DNA of 64,000 nt from NCBI GenBank assembly GCA_029747585.1, contig JAPEVF010000050.1:1-64000 (forward strand). The letters are read 5' to 3'. The DNA is from Pleurotus djamor (lineage: Eukaryota; Basidiomycota; Agaricomycetes; Agaricales; Pleurotaceae). Position 1 is the stretch's first letter. Each line of letters opens with the position of its first letter. Shown here piece by piece: positions 51,801 to 62,391 of this stretch. The position numbers and the translations under genes are program-made. The notes beneath the pieces are model-generated. The model made no database searches. It had not been told where the DNA came from and saw nothing but the letters and a program-made list of their open reading frames with translations.

Positions 51801-52281
51801 CCCGCCCCAAGCACCTTTCCGGACCGCTGATATTCGTCGTCAATCCTTCAGCGGCACCGCATCACACCCTAACCTCGCTCTCCAGACGATGCCGCCCCTT
51901 CAATCCGCCCACCAGTCATTCGGACCGCGATATGACGACTTTGGTGCCTCTCGTCGATCGCTTGCTCAGATAGACTCGCCGATATCAATTCCTCCCACAC
52001 CTAAACGTAAAGGTCGATTTGGTTTCTCGTCCCTACTGGGGAAAAAGCATTCTGCCCCAGAGCGAACTTCTGATGCCCTGGAACGATTCCCGACGTTAGG
52101 ACCGTCAGACTCTGACGTACATGTGGATATGGGGTATGGGTCTCCGTACAAGTCTTTCTACGGTGGTTCGCGGATGTCTGCTGCGTCGCGCAAGGCTATC
52201 GACGAATTGGTACCCCAGGATCCCGAGTTTGTTGCGTATCGTTATCCTTCGTCAGAACAACGTATAGATCTATTAAGGTAA
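48801..52281 (+). CDS. Large Ser/Pro-rich protein with a conserved CIECAMRDQDMAD core
   Basis: Start MATSVITDPYSQALMTDLDF; about 1,120 residues in three exons (introns near 50045-50104 and 50894-50950). Mostly disordered Ser/Pro/Arg/Gln sequence, with a conserved-looking core: VVEEVCIECAMRDQDMADVD, PGIWERESDVLYNDLLQREL, LTEQNLKLWLTM joined to NPKEPAARQQTLHSYVTSQR and AMQESKQLDNRMRDTFSQLR, then an Arg/Glu coiled coil (RKEEREARERRRKEERRARK). Near the end: PKRKGRFGFSSLLGKKH and IDELVPQDPEFVAYRYPSSE. I cannot name the family; a cytoplasmic scaffold is a guess. Ns at 49122, 51600, 51604 and 51621 break the frame; dropping them restores one continuous protein. Confidence 0.75.
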
Positions 52282-52719
52282 ACCATGGACTCGTCTTCGA
52301 GACCAATCGTTGTGGATATCTACCTGTCTAACAAGACTTCTGGGCATTGATTGCATTTTTATTCGAATCCCCCCTTCATGCCTTTCGTGTAACCTACGTA
52401 TCTTGGGACTAATTTCATTGTCTATTTCAATTTCACTTCACCATATGCATATTTTCCCTCTCACTCATCTGTAGATTACTTGAGATATGTAGTCTTTGCA
52501 TAATTCTCTCAAACGCAAATGTGCACGTTCAACTTTGTCGTCTGTGTTTCCTGCTGAAAGTCCGCGACTCTGAGCCTCAGGTGTCAACCACATGACTGTC
52601 ACATGACTAACCGCGTCCAATTTAAGTCGGTCAAACCTGGCACCTCTGGTACCTTCTCGCATCGACCTTTGATACATTCATTCCGAAGTCGCTTACACCG
52701 CCAACACTGACAGATCACT
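52282..52719. other. Intergenic between the Ser/Pro-rich gene and MND1
   Basis: About 440 bp; T-rich 3' UTR-like sequence at 52345-52460 and the MND1 promoter after it. A minus-strand ORF here (52465-52677) is unsupported. Confidence 0.45.
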
Positions 52720-53844
52720 ATGGTGGGTGTGTGACTACTGGTTTCGAGAGCTACTCACTGGTCCATTTGGTGAACTCAGGCACCCCGAGGGCTCTCTGCA
52801 GAGGAAAAGCGAGTGAAACTGCTAGAAATATTCCATGAGACTGTGAGTAGGTCGAAAGCTCATACATGCGTCCATAACACCGATATATGCGCCACAGAAA
52901 GACTTCTATCAGGTGGAGTACCGAATCTCGCATGTCCCCGATGCTCAGAAGCTCATGTATTATCTAGCTGAAGGAATTGGAAAAGCTCGGACCGAAGCTG
53001 AAGGGTATTGGTTAGTATTTCAGCCGCCGTAAGTACTCACCGCGTATTAATTGACCAAATATGCACTCCAGTCTCCCAGTCTGTCAAAGAAGTGCTTCAG
53101 TCACTTGTCGACGATGGCCTCGTGCAGGGCGACAAAATAGGGTCCTCTAATTGTGGGTAACCCCCTCCATACTTTCTTCATCATAGGAATGTTCTGACGA
53201 ACGACTAATGGTTGTAGTCTTTTGGAGCTTCCCCTCGCAACGAGGGGCGATGGTGAGAAACCGTTACCGCTTAACCTGCACGGTGTTGACGGGGGAATTT
53301 GCGAATTTAAGGCGCACGCGCGGTTAGCTACGGTGAAAGAGGTTAACGACAACTATAACAAGCAGATTGAAGAGCTTTCCATTGCTGTTGAGGATGAGAA
53401 GCGAACGCGTCTGGAAACGGTGAGAGACTCGGACCCCTTCTCCCCTTATTCAGTGGGAATTCCGCACCTGAGTACTGGCTAGTGACCGCTAACTCCCTCT
53501 TGAAGCCTGCGCGTCAATCCGCACTTCAGGTGCTAACGTCGCTCAAGAAACAATTGTCCGATTTGGAGACGGAAATCAGTGCGTACGGTGCCTGTGACCC
53601 GGTGAAGATTGAAGAGAAAAAACGAGGGGTTATCCTCGCCAAAGAAGCGGCTATTCGGTGGACAGGTGCGAGTCCGTTTCTCTGACGTGGACGCTTGGAA
53701 ATTTTGTTTTGCGGCTGTGATGCTGAAGGGATGACAGACGATTATGGAGTGTTACTTTCATACTTCACGCGGCAGAACGGTATAGATCCGAAAGACATCA
53801 AACAATTTTTAGGCGTCGACGACGAGTATGAAGACATATACTAG
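52720..53844 (+). CDS. MND1: Mnd1, meiotic recombination protein
   Basis: Nine exons join to 204 residues: 52720-52722 (the ATG only), 52780-52842, 52898-52912 (15 nt), 52968-53010, 53072-53152, 53218-53252, 53312-53419, 53506-53665, 53738-53844. The protein starts MAPRGLSAEEKRVKLLEIFH, then ETKDFYQLKELEKLGPKLKG, SVKEVLQSLVDDGLVQGDKI, SNFFWSFPSQRGAM, coiled coil (NDNYNKQIEELSIAVEDEKR), ISAYGACDPVKIEEKKRGV, AKEAAIRWTDDYGVLLSYF and the end LGVDDEYEDIY. Length and order fit Mnd1, which with Hop2 stimulates Dmc1/Rad51 strand invasion in meiosis. All splice sites I used are GT-AG and phases agree. Confidence 0.93.
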
Positions 53845-54114
53845 GAGGCGTAGACATGTTCGAGCATAGTGGACACAGCGTATGGAAAGTATCCAACCCT
53901 TCGGTACATTGACGTTGGCTAGCAAAAACCCGAGGAAGGAGCGCCAACCCTAGTTTAAGTAGTTGAAAGGACTTTTAGTTTTCCCGAATTAAACTCGTCG
54001 TTTAGCGATGGCTCAAATGTTTAGTCGAGAAGTAGAATCGCAAGGTGTCGAGTGCAAGCAATTATGTAGGCGCACGGAGAGCGGTTCCAGAAGTTTAAGG
54101 GGGTGAAGGTGCTT

Positions 54115-54745
54115 CTAGAGAGATCCGTTGGTTCGTATATGTAGAAGCAAGGCATCCGCTTTGAGAGCTTTGTCCCCCGAGAGATCGGTCGTTCCCACCG
54201 ATATCCAATTGTCGATCTGATGGAAAACTTCTAGTACAAATCCCAAGGAGAACGCATAGGCTACTCCAGCTAGAAGCAAACCGAGCTTTCGCCGTTTGTG
54301 TAACAAGATATAGTGTGGTATGATGTCGGAAAACGGAGGAATGTCACTCCAGAGTAGGCGAGAGATTGCCAGCATTGGGCGAGATGAACCTGGGTGACCG
54401 GAGAAAAACCAGAGCATAGAAAATTAATCGGCGCGAGATGTAACCGACCGTGCACAGGGCAGGGAAAGCTAGCTAGTCGTTTCGTCCAGTCTGGTGAGGG
54501 AAGGTGGCATAGTATAATGGTGTGTTCGTCGTTTGTGAGAGACGTGTGATAGACTTTCAACGAAAGCAGGAGCGACCGGTTGATTGTTCCGAGAGCCTTC
54601 GCGTACTAGATGGCCTCCCGCATGGCGTGCGGCGAGTAATCAAGAACATGCTTACCCCAGGACTCTCTGGAGCCTGACAAGGAAGACGAGGCCATATGTC
54701 AGAACGTATGCGTGAGTACGGAAACAGCCCCACGGCATTAAATAT
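54115..54745 (-). CDS. Possible small membrane protein, unrecognised
   Basis: A minus-strand open stretch ends LEVFHQIDNWISVGTTDLSG..HIRTNGSL with stop 54115-54117 and contains a strong hydrophobic helix (RKLGLLLAGVAYAFSLGFVL). Upstream pieces (for example MKRIFNAVGLFPYS near 54753, and an exon after gtaagc..ctag at 54600-54655) could be spliced to it, but more than one frame is open and I cannot choose. No family recognised. May be spurious. Confidence 0.25.
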
Positions 54746-55241
54746 GCGCTTCATGCGGACAGATGGATCTCAGAAACTGTGTTCACACAAAATACGTCAG
54801 TGGTCAGGCTTATGGTATTAGAAGAGAACTTGCCGTGGGGCTGGCCAGAAAAAGGCTACCATATTTAGAGATTTGAGACGGAAGCGTTTACCTAACGCGG
54901 AAGCGGGGAAGCAGACAACGAGCTAGAAATGAACGGCCTGCAGTGATAAGTAGTACAAACGCATTGACAAATCGCGAGGGAAATATTTGCTTGAGATCGT
55001 GGATAGAGCGGTTGGTCGCTGGCGGATTTTCTCCTGCAGTGGATGAGAAATTAGCGGAGACTATTGGGATGGAAGTTTAAAAGGTATGAGATCGATTTGA
55101 GTGAGAAGCGATCCGAACCTGGAGGGAGTCAAGTGATGTGTAAGCACGTGGTTGGGGAACCCGACAGAAGTCAAAACAAAGCCGGGGGCCCATCACAGAA
55201 GGCCTCAGCTGGACGAGCTGCCCCCCTCTCTGCTGTCCTCC
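54746..55241. other. Intergenic upstream of the Zn2Cys6 gene
   Basis: About 500 bp. It should hold the regulator's promoter. No TATA or repeat that I can support. Confidence 0.4.
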
Positions 55242-58200
55242 ATGTCGTTGTCGCCGTCCGCAACGTCGAACACATCAGATAGCCACGTCGTCCACCCAAA
55301 ACGTCGCCGCACGGACAGTGTTGCAGAGACTCATATGTCGTTATCGCCCACGGACACGACGGCGCATCATCCCGGCAATGGCAACAATGCCCCAGCAGCG
55401 CATATTCCCAAGCGCGGCGCACGGGCGTGTACGGCCTGCAGGAAAGGCAAGAACAGATGTGAAGGAGACGTACGCCAAATCCTTTTAATCCCTCATACCG
55501 CCCCGTAATCTGACCGTGCTCGCCGTCCCCCGGCCCGGCCCTTGGCATTTCTTCAATCACATCCAGGCTCCTTGTCGTCGTTGCCAAATAAGCGGGACGC
55601 CATGTATATTTGAAAAGCCAGAGAAAAAACCACCACAGGCCCTCTCAACGCAAAGCGTAGAGTGAGTGATCGTCTGCACTCACACCATCACCATCGAGTA
55701 TCTCACCAACTTCCCAGGCGCCTGTCTCGCTTAGAGGGCCAGTACTTGGTGGGCTTTGCACCAAGCTTAACGCTAAATTATGCACGCTAATCACCGCATG
55801 TGCCAACAGGTTATGCAAAGCCAAATGATAGGCATGCAGTCCTCCCTGGACCGAATTTTATCCCTGGTGCAGAATCAGAACCAACAACCTGCCTATTCTG
55901 TGCCGCCAAACCCACCGCGGGATCCCCCTACATATCCTCCACCCATACTACCCGCTCACCGGAACGGTTTTGATATGCCAAGTCCAAATGAGCACCCAAG
56001 AACGAGGTCATTCCCCCCTCTACCTGGCTTTGCTCCTCCAGTTGAGTCTTATTGCGTCAATTCGTGGTTGCGCTCGTTCTCTGATCGCCCGACAAACAGC
56101 CGCATAAATACGCAACATATGGCATCGTTCCAAGCACTGCGCCATCTTCGGATGACGAATCTGAGGATACCCTACCCAGAGCCTCCTTGAACGCTCCTAT
56201 AGAAGCGCTTCAGGGACTTGCAAATGCTGCAGCCGAAGCAGCGGCAGCCACGTCTGCTTCCCCTCCTAGGTATCTTTCTTTCTAACCATGAAGCGTCCAA
56301 GCAGCCCCTTGTCCCTTACACCCCCCTCCAGAGTCAAGAAACGCAAGCGTGCCGAACCAATCCCTCGAAATGCGTTCCCTCATGTCGTTGAGAAGGTCAG
56401 CACACGACATTCTGTCATCTCGTTGAACAGCTCCAACCTAACATCCTGCTTCTAGGGCCTCGTTTCTGATGCAGAAGCTAGGGAACTGTATCATATGTAT
56501 TATTGATTCTCCCCTTCATTTACTGTATATGATGTTGAGGCCCAGCGTAGATTCTTCGCCGGCTGCCACTTGTTCATCCCGCTCTTCGATCCTGCGTATG
56601 ACACCTACGAATCTCTCATGGAACGCACGCCTTGGACCTTTGATGCCATCCTCGCCATTGCTAGCAAAATTCGCAGTGGGAACGGCCCCTTGAGCTCAAC
56701 ATTCTACAAGTGTTTGGAAGAAGCCCAGGGCATCGCGAGGTCTTCCCTATTCGGGCCAGTGGTCAGGAAGGAAGCTGTTATGGGTAAGTGTAGTACATGC
56801 ACTCTGCGCCGGAAGGTTTCTGATGCGTTCNACATCTAGGTATGCTGCTGTTGGCTGCCTGGAGTACGAATGGTTGGCTTCCCAGCGGCCACGCTATGCG
56901 AATGGCTTTAGACCTCGGCTTACACCGTGCCTTGGAAAAGCTAGCAGACGAAAACGGCAACGCGAAACCGAGGACGGAGGAAGAGGAAAGAGATCTTGGT
57001 GGGTNCACTCCCAACAACTATCTGCCCTTTGTATATCAACTAAATGGCCCGTTACGGGACGCACGCAGTTGTGTCCGCACGTATCTGGCTCTGTCTCTAC
57101 TGGTTTGACCATCAAATGAGTNTGGGGACGGGCCGGCCTATCGTCCTNCGGGACGAGAATTCGATAAGGCATTGCCGCTTGCTGTTAAAGCACCCGATGG
57201 CTAGTCCCACCGATGTCCGTTTGATATCTCAGGTGGAGCTTATTGCGCAGAAAAGTGNGTTTTGGTCTCACGCGCACTCACGCTTGCATNANNNATGATN
57301 NTNGATTGNNNGNTCTGNTTCTGTGTAGCGCAAATTTATGAAACGCTCGCACCGTTGAATGGACAAGTTAACCACAATACGTTGTCGTTTATCAGNCGCG
57401 CAAACGTNGCGTTAGATAAATGGTGGGCTGATTGCGACGACCTCCATCGTGAGTTTTTGTCTATGTTATGCCGTTTTGGCGCTCACCCCTAGTAAGGTCA
57501 ATCAATGGACGAGGACTCTTTACTACGCAAAATCCTTGTCGGAGAGCTTCACTATGCCAAGTTGTGGCTGGTTTGCGTTGCGCTTCGAGGTGTTGCTTGG
57601 GATAAGATGCCATTCGAACAACGCGAGCTGGCGTTCCAAGCCAAAGACGCTGCTGCATCCGTCATTTCGATGTTCTTGACGTCGAACGCATACAGGTGAG
57701 TTATCCTCACCTTTGCCCAACCTCAGCTGCTCACCTCAGCTCCTAACTTTCCACAGAGCGGCTTTGCGATACGCAGTGCATGACAGNCTCGTCACCGCCG
57801 CTTTTTCTGGGTTGTTCCTCCTCAAGATGGCGAACCTNTTCCCAACCGAANTNGANCTNGGTGCCATCACTGCNCAAGTCGANGANNTNGCGCANCTNCT
57901 TTCNGAGGTTGCAGCAGAAAGGTGNNCATATCCTGNNATTTGANNTTCACGCNCTTNTGACCTTNNNATCTNCACTANGATACGCTCTNACNTTNCGAAT
58001 NATGNTGGCCAACCTCCGNCGCAAAGTNGGGATGGTCACAGGTGCTTCNGCGATGGCACCTCCCCCGTTCGCCGATGGAATGCTCGTCCCCGCCCCGTTC
58101 TCCGTTGAAGAATTAGGCATGCTATGGCCAGATGACCGTGGCGATCGTAGTATTTTCAATCCGAGTACCATTCCCTTGTGGCTCCAAGAACAAGTATGTG

Positions 58201-58359
58201 GACTCGGATGCGAAGACCTCGTTAGAACTGATCTTGGTCTTCTTTGGACAGAGTTTGACGGACTTGGGTCTTCCGGTGAACGGCTCGGACGGGATTTTCC
58301 TGCAGATCGGCACGAGTGGGTGGGCGGGCGATTTCGCTCCCATGCCAGAAGCCTGGTGA
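55242..58359 (+). CDS. Zn2Cys6 fungal transcription factor
   Basis: Start chosen at MSLSPSATSNTSDSHVVHPK (the upstream frame is open but has no ATG). A basic leader (PKRRRTDS) precedes the binuclear zinc cluster, split by an intron: ACTACRKGKNRCEGD then APCRRCQISGTPCIFEKP (CX2CX6CX6CX2CX6C, complete). A linker with SRLEGQ and a coiled coil (QSQMIGMQSSLDRILSLVQN) follows, then Pro-rich sequence, and a fungal-specific transcription-factor domain: RRFFAGCHLFIPLFDPAYDT, LLLAAWSTNGWLPSGHAMRM, ALDLGLHRALEKL, RIWLCLYWFDHQMSLGTGRP. It ends IPLWLQEQ joined to SLTDLGLPVNGSDG and MPEAW, stop 58357-58359. Dense Ns at 57290-58030 make part of the middle unreadable. The target pathway is unknown. Its last exon has been copied to 45.4 kb. 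Confidence 0.88.
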
Positions 58360-58496
58360 TGTAGATGTAGGGCTTGGCCAAAGGCTACACACAAGTCATG
58401 CGAATGCGAATTCAGTGAAAAAAATTCGGACCATTGACTCATACCCTGTTTACTTAAATAACTTTATCTGTGACTGGACGTGTACAGTAGTTCTTG

Positions 58497-58525
58497 ATTA
58501 TGACTTGTACTTTTACTTGACTACA
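58497..58525 (+). repeat. 29-bp direct repeat, left copy (flanks F-box 3)
   Basis: Identical over 29 bases to 60292-60320 (core tgacttgtacttttacttga). The first about 22 bases also occur on the minus strand at 45232-45255, at the matching position upstream of F-box paralogue 1. Confidence 0.85.
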
Positions 58526-58668
58526 TTATGGTACGAGCTCGATCCATTACTGTGCACATCCACAGAGCTGTCATTTTTCTCTCCCGCACACTGGACCATG
58601 ATGCANNNNNNNNNCCTCCAAGTCAAGTTGCCTCCAGGCGCCAATTGCAGAATTGNCTTCCGCAAACC

Positions 58669-60203
58669 ATGACCTGCGCCGTCGATCGCCTAGCATTGCT
58701 TCCAGATGAGCTACTTCTNCGTATCTTTTCGCTTCTTCAGCCAAGAGATATTNNTGCTGTGCTACAGGTCAACCAGCTCGCTGCTTATCATCACCATCGT
58801 AGCTAATGCTAAGCTGTAGACATNTCATAACTTGAAGCGCATTGCAGGCGACTTCAGGCTCTGGTTCAATGTTTACGATAACGAGCCTCTGCCACTTCCC
58901 CCGAAACAGACCATCGAATTCCAGGATGCTCGAAATACTATTTCTGAGGCCCACTTGCTTGTTCGGTATCTCAATCAGAGCGGAAACNCGCAACCTCGTC
59001 GACCGCCAAGCTTTAGATTCGTTGAAGATATAGTTAACTCTTCCGATGATAGCATCCATGCCTCCTACCTGGTTTTAGGACGCTACCTCGTCCTAGCTTT
59101 TGCGCGGTCACGCATCATTCGCTGCTANGATATCTCAGAGGCTGTTCCAACGGTCGTATGTGAATGCCCGTTGGNGATGGNTCCTGGAAACCCATATTTT
59201 ATCTACTCTTCATCACTGAATAATCCAGCCTCTGATGGATGGATATACTTACCGATCCAATATTCAAATTGCATGTAGGCCATCACCACTCTCGTCGTAT
59301 CAANCGCCATTGACCACCAGATACTCTAGGCATGTATATCGGCTCGCCTTNCCTTCGTTCNACACGGTTGGACCCTTGCTTCACTTCTTCACTNANTTAG
59401 AGAATGCTTCACTACTCCCCGAGGAAAATCTCGGTGAATACCTCCCNCTCGTGGTGGCAAAACGTTACCGCCTTTTCTCTCCCGCATTAAACCAGATGTG
59501 TGAACTCAAATCCGAAACCCAAGTACGTTGATAAGGCCATGTCTTCCGCTTGTGCCTCATAACTCCCATCCCCTAGCGTTCCAATGCGCGAGTGATCTTA
59601 GCTCCCCAATATGCTATCCTTTGGTGGCCCCTGGGTGGGAGGACCATCTTCGAAGTCTTCATGTTTCCTGAGAGCTCCGCATTGCCTCCGCCGAACGTAC
59701 TGAACATTACCCATCGTGGGCAACTTGACGTTCGTTGCCGATACTGCCTGACCATGCAGTATCTGAACAAATGCGACTCAAGCCTGTTATTGACTACAGA
59801 GACCGTTCATGATGATTCCTCACCGGACCCCTACTCGCCCACCTACAGGCTCGCGGTTTATCGAATGGACTTTCAACACGATGGGCGTCTTGGGCTGAAA
59901 GAGTTACATTGTTTCCCTCTTCGAAATCCTTCCTACCTGTTGAGGGCGAACACTGTCATCAAACGGCATGGGATGATTTTCCTTATCTCTCTACAATCCC
60001 ATAACCCACACTACATTGTTCTGACTTTGCAATGTGACACTACTGGGAAGGATTGGGAGCTCGAATTCAAGAAGGAGTCCATGACTGTCTTGCACGTGGA
60101 GCCACCCTACAATATCCTTTGCAATGTCACGAAGGGCGAATTGCTCTGGATCGATAAGGATGCCATGATGTTCAAGCATCGACTGACCGACGAAACACAA
60201 TAA
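58669..60203 (+). CDS. F-box protein, paralogue 3
   Basis: Start MTCAVDRLALLPDELL (58669), F-box LPDELL.RIFSLLQPRDI, then LKRIAGDFRLWFNVYDNEPL, ARNTISEAHLLVRYLNQSGN, YLVLAFARSRIIRC, VYRLA, VILAPQYAILWWP-type sequence, RLGLKELHCFPLRNPSYLLR, VIKRHGMIFLISLQSHNPHY and KGELLWIDKDAMMFKHRLTD, ending ETQ, stop 60201-60203. Nearly identical to paralogue 1 over the last about 120 residues. Several Ns (58719, 58753-58754, 59128, 59175, 59181) lie in frame. It follows the Zn2Cys6 gene on the same strand and is bracketed by 29-bp direct repeats. Confidence 0.82.
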
Positions 60204-60291
60204 ATTCACCAATTGCAACTGCAACGGTTCGTTTTGCTCTCTGTCATACAAGGGAGATACTCGGAAGTCGATGGTGCCACAGAGTGCTTAA

Positions 60292-60320
60292 ATTATGACT
60301 TGTACTTTTACTTGACTACA
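60292..60320 (+). repeat. 29-bp direct repeat, right copy (flanks F-box 3)
   Basis: Perfect copy of 58497-58525, 89 bp after the F-box 3 stop codon. The flanking bases differ from those of the left copy, so the repeat is sharply bounded. Confidence 0.85.
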
Positions 60321-60526
60321 AAATTGAACAAACCCGATTATAGTACACATACAACCGTGCTCTAACCCAGTGTTAGAAGGCAATCTACAATGATCGGCGA
60401 GAATGCAGACAGGAGTGAATATTCAATAGACCCAGAAAACTGCAAAGCTTGGTCAGCGCACATAGGAAGAGGCGCAAGGACGGCTAACTTACCTGGAAGG
60501 GATACAGATACAAAGGACGGTCATAA
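60321..60526. other. Short spacer between F-box 3 and PP2C 3' ends
   Basis: The two genes converge. Nothing beyond 3' UTR sequence is visible. Confidence 0.4.
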
Positions 60527-62078
60527 TCAAGCAGTTCGCGGGGATATACTCTTAAACCGAACGACCAGAACGGTGACATTGTCGGTTGTGTGTTGGGACA
60601 AAGCGTGTTTCAGTAATTTGGAGCTGGCAGCTTGAGCGTCGTCGATGTCCCGGATGAGGTCGACGGCAGCTTGGTCTGATGTGACGTCCCATAGCTAATA
60701 TAAATAACGGTCAGCTATGGTGGATGGATGCGGAGGAAGGCGACTCACCCCATCGCAAGCGAGAATCAAGAATTCATCCTCATCGCAGAGTTCCGTCTCT
60801 GTAGTGTACGGCGAGCCAACCACAAAGTCCTTCATGGCCGTATCACCCAGACTCCTGGTGACGGCAAGAACACCATTGACTCGTCCGCTCATGACGAAGC
60901 CTCCAGCATCAGTAATACGCTTAGCTTCCTGCTTGTCAGAGCCCTTGTGATCGTAAGTCAACCGAGCCGCTTTTCCTCCCCTACAGATGACACCTCTCGC
61001 ATCCCCAACGTTGGCGGTGTACAAAACACGACGAGAGGATGCAGGCGGGACAACAGACTGCGTCGTAGCCTCATTTATTCTTGAGGCAGCTTCTTTAGAT
61101 TCCGAGAACCGCGAGCCAGTGGGCGAGCCTCCGTTGACAGCAATATGAGACGTAGGAGACGTCGATCTGGAGGAGATAGCACTCGATATTGACCCGCCTC
61201 CCAAACTTCTCAACGCCTTCCGTATCCGACTCCCACTCAAAGCCTTCTTCTCCTTCTTGCTCTTCTTATGATCGGCCGCGTCGACGCCTTCAGCTCCACT
61301 ACTCTCATGCGCGTCGTCATCCGCAGTTAGCATTGCGCTATTTGCCAAAGATAGTGATTCGGTTGGTGAGTCACGTATCACGCTGCGACCTGAGACGGGA
61401 GTTTGGGAGTCGCCAGAGAGAATTGTGGAAGATGAGGCGATATTTTTGAAGGATTGGTTACCATCAGCGTCCTCGATGCGAAGGAAAGCCGTGACTGCGG
61501 TACACCCAGAGTGTATCTTTCCTTCAGACTCTTCGCACATGTCTGAGAGGCGTTCATCGACCTTGTGGAATGTCGTGTTGAGGATGTCGGGAATCGGAGT
61601 GGTGGTTGATTCGTGTATTGCTTGCAATAAATACTACAGTTCCCATAGTCCAGGAGTGCGATGAATGGAAACGAAAGTTCATAGAGACGTGAGCATGGAG
61701 TATGACGACAAGTAAGCTCAACACTCACCTCATGAAAGTGACTACCACACCACTCCGCAGCGTGTTTGCCTGCATGGCCGTCGAACACGGCGAAGAAACC
61801 TTGTCCTCGAATCGAGTCAAAGTCAACCACGAACGAATGTGCATCCTCCATCGTTCGGCGAGTTCCTTTATCTTCTGCAATGCCTATTCCAAACGAAGCG
61901 TTCTGCGAAGGATGGCAATTTAGTACCTACACACGGGTCGATCACCACATAGTCAGCCTCAATATACCAATGTAGCAAGTCACGACCAACGTACCCCAAA
62001 GGTATCTATGCCTTCTGCATGAGTTATTGATTTTGACCGAGCATTTGGCGAGTCGCTAAACGTCGAGGTCGGTAGCAT
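60527..62078 (-). CDS. PP2C-type protein phosphatase (PPM family)
   Basis: Start [20 protein letters not shown] at 62078. Metal- and phosphate-binding motifs in order: [114 protein letters not shown] joined over an intron to [14 protein letters not shown], and [15 protein letters not shown], ending SPRTA with stop 60527-60529. All catalytic aspartates are present. Between SGCTAVTAF and YTANVGDAR lies an insert of about 135 Ser/Lys-rich residues ([20 protein letters not shown]), probably a regulatory loop. It is closest in layout to fungal Ptc1-like phosphatases, which dampen MAP-kinase stress pathways; that role is inferred. Confidence 0.9.
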
Positions 62079-62391
62079 GATGCGTGAAAGCTGTAGAATG
62101 GGCGAATGTGGCGAGAATTGCGGTTATGGTGATGGTTTATGATCAAGAGGGGCGAGGGCTGTGACCCTATTATCCACAGATCCTATGACGACTCGGATCC
62201 AAAAAGGGCCACAATAGTGACGTGACATGACGTGACGCTCTGTGACTCGTGCTTGGGCACTCATTGTCAGACTCCATCCGATTCAAAAAGGTCGGTCAAT
62301 TGCTGAGTATCTAAAGATATACTACGAAACAGGGAGTCCGCAAATATCTAGTTAGGCAGGCATCTGACGCAGCGCGTAAATCCAGAGACCA
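62079..62391. other. PP2C promoter region and BZW 3' end
   Basis: About 310 bp. The PP2C promoter (read leftwards) with the CRE-like pair at 62218-62235. No ORF. Confidence 0.5.
62218..62235 (-). promoter_or_regulatory. Pair of CRE-like TGACGTGA sites upstream of PP2C
   Basis: TGACGTGA occurs twice, at 62218-62225 and 62228-62235, about 140-160 bp upstream of the PP2C ATG. On the gene's strand they read TCACGTCA, one mismatch from the ATF/CREB consensus TGACGTCA. Stress-activated ATF factors control PP2C genes in other fungi; binding here is inferred. Confidence 0.4.

Noticed and set aside
58497..60320. Reading the 29-bp repeats as LTRs of a retrotransposon
   Set aside because: They are far too short for LTRs, and no reverse transcriptase, integrase or primer-binding site lies between them, only an F-box gene.
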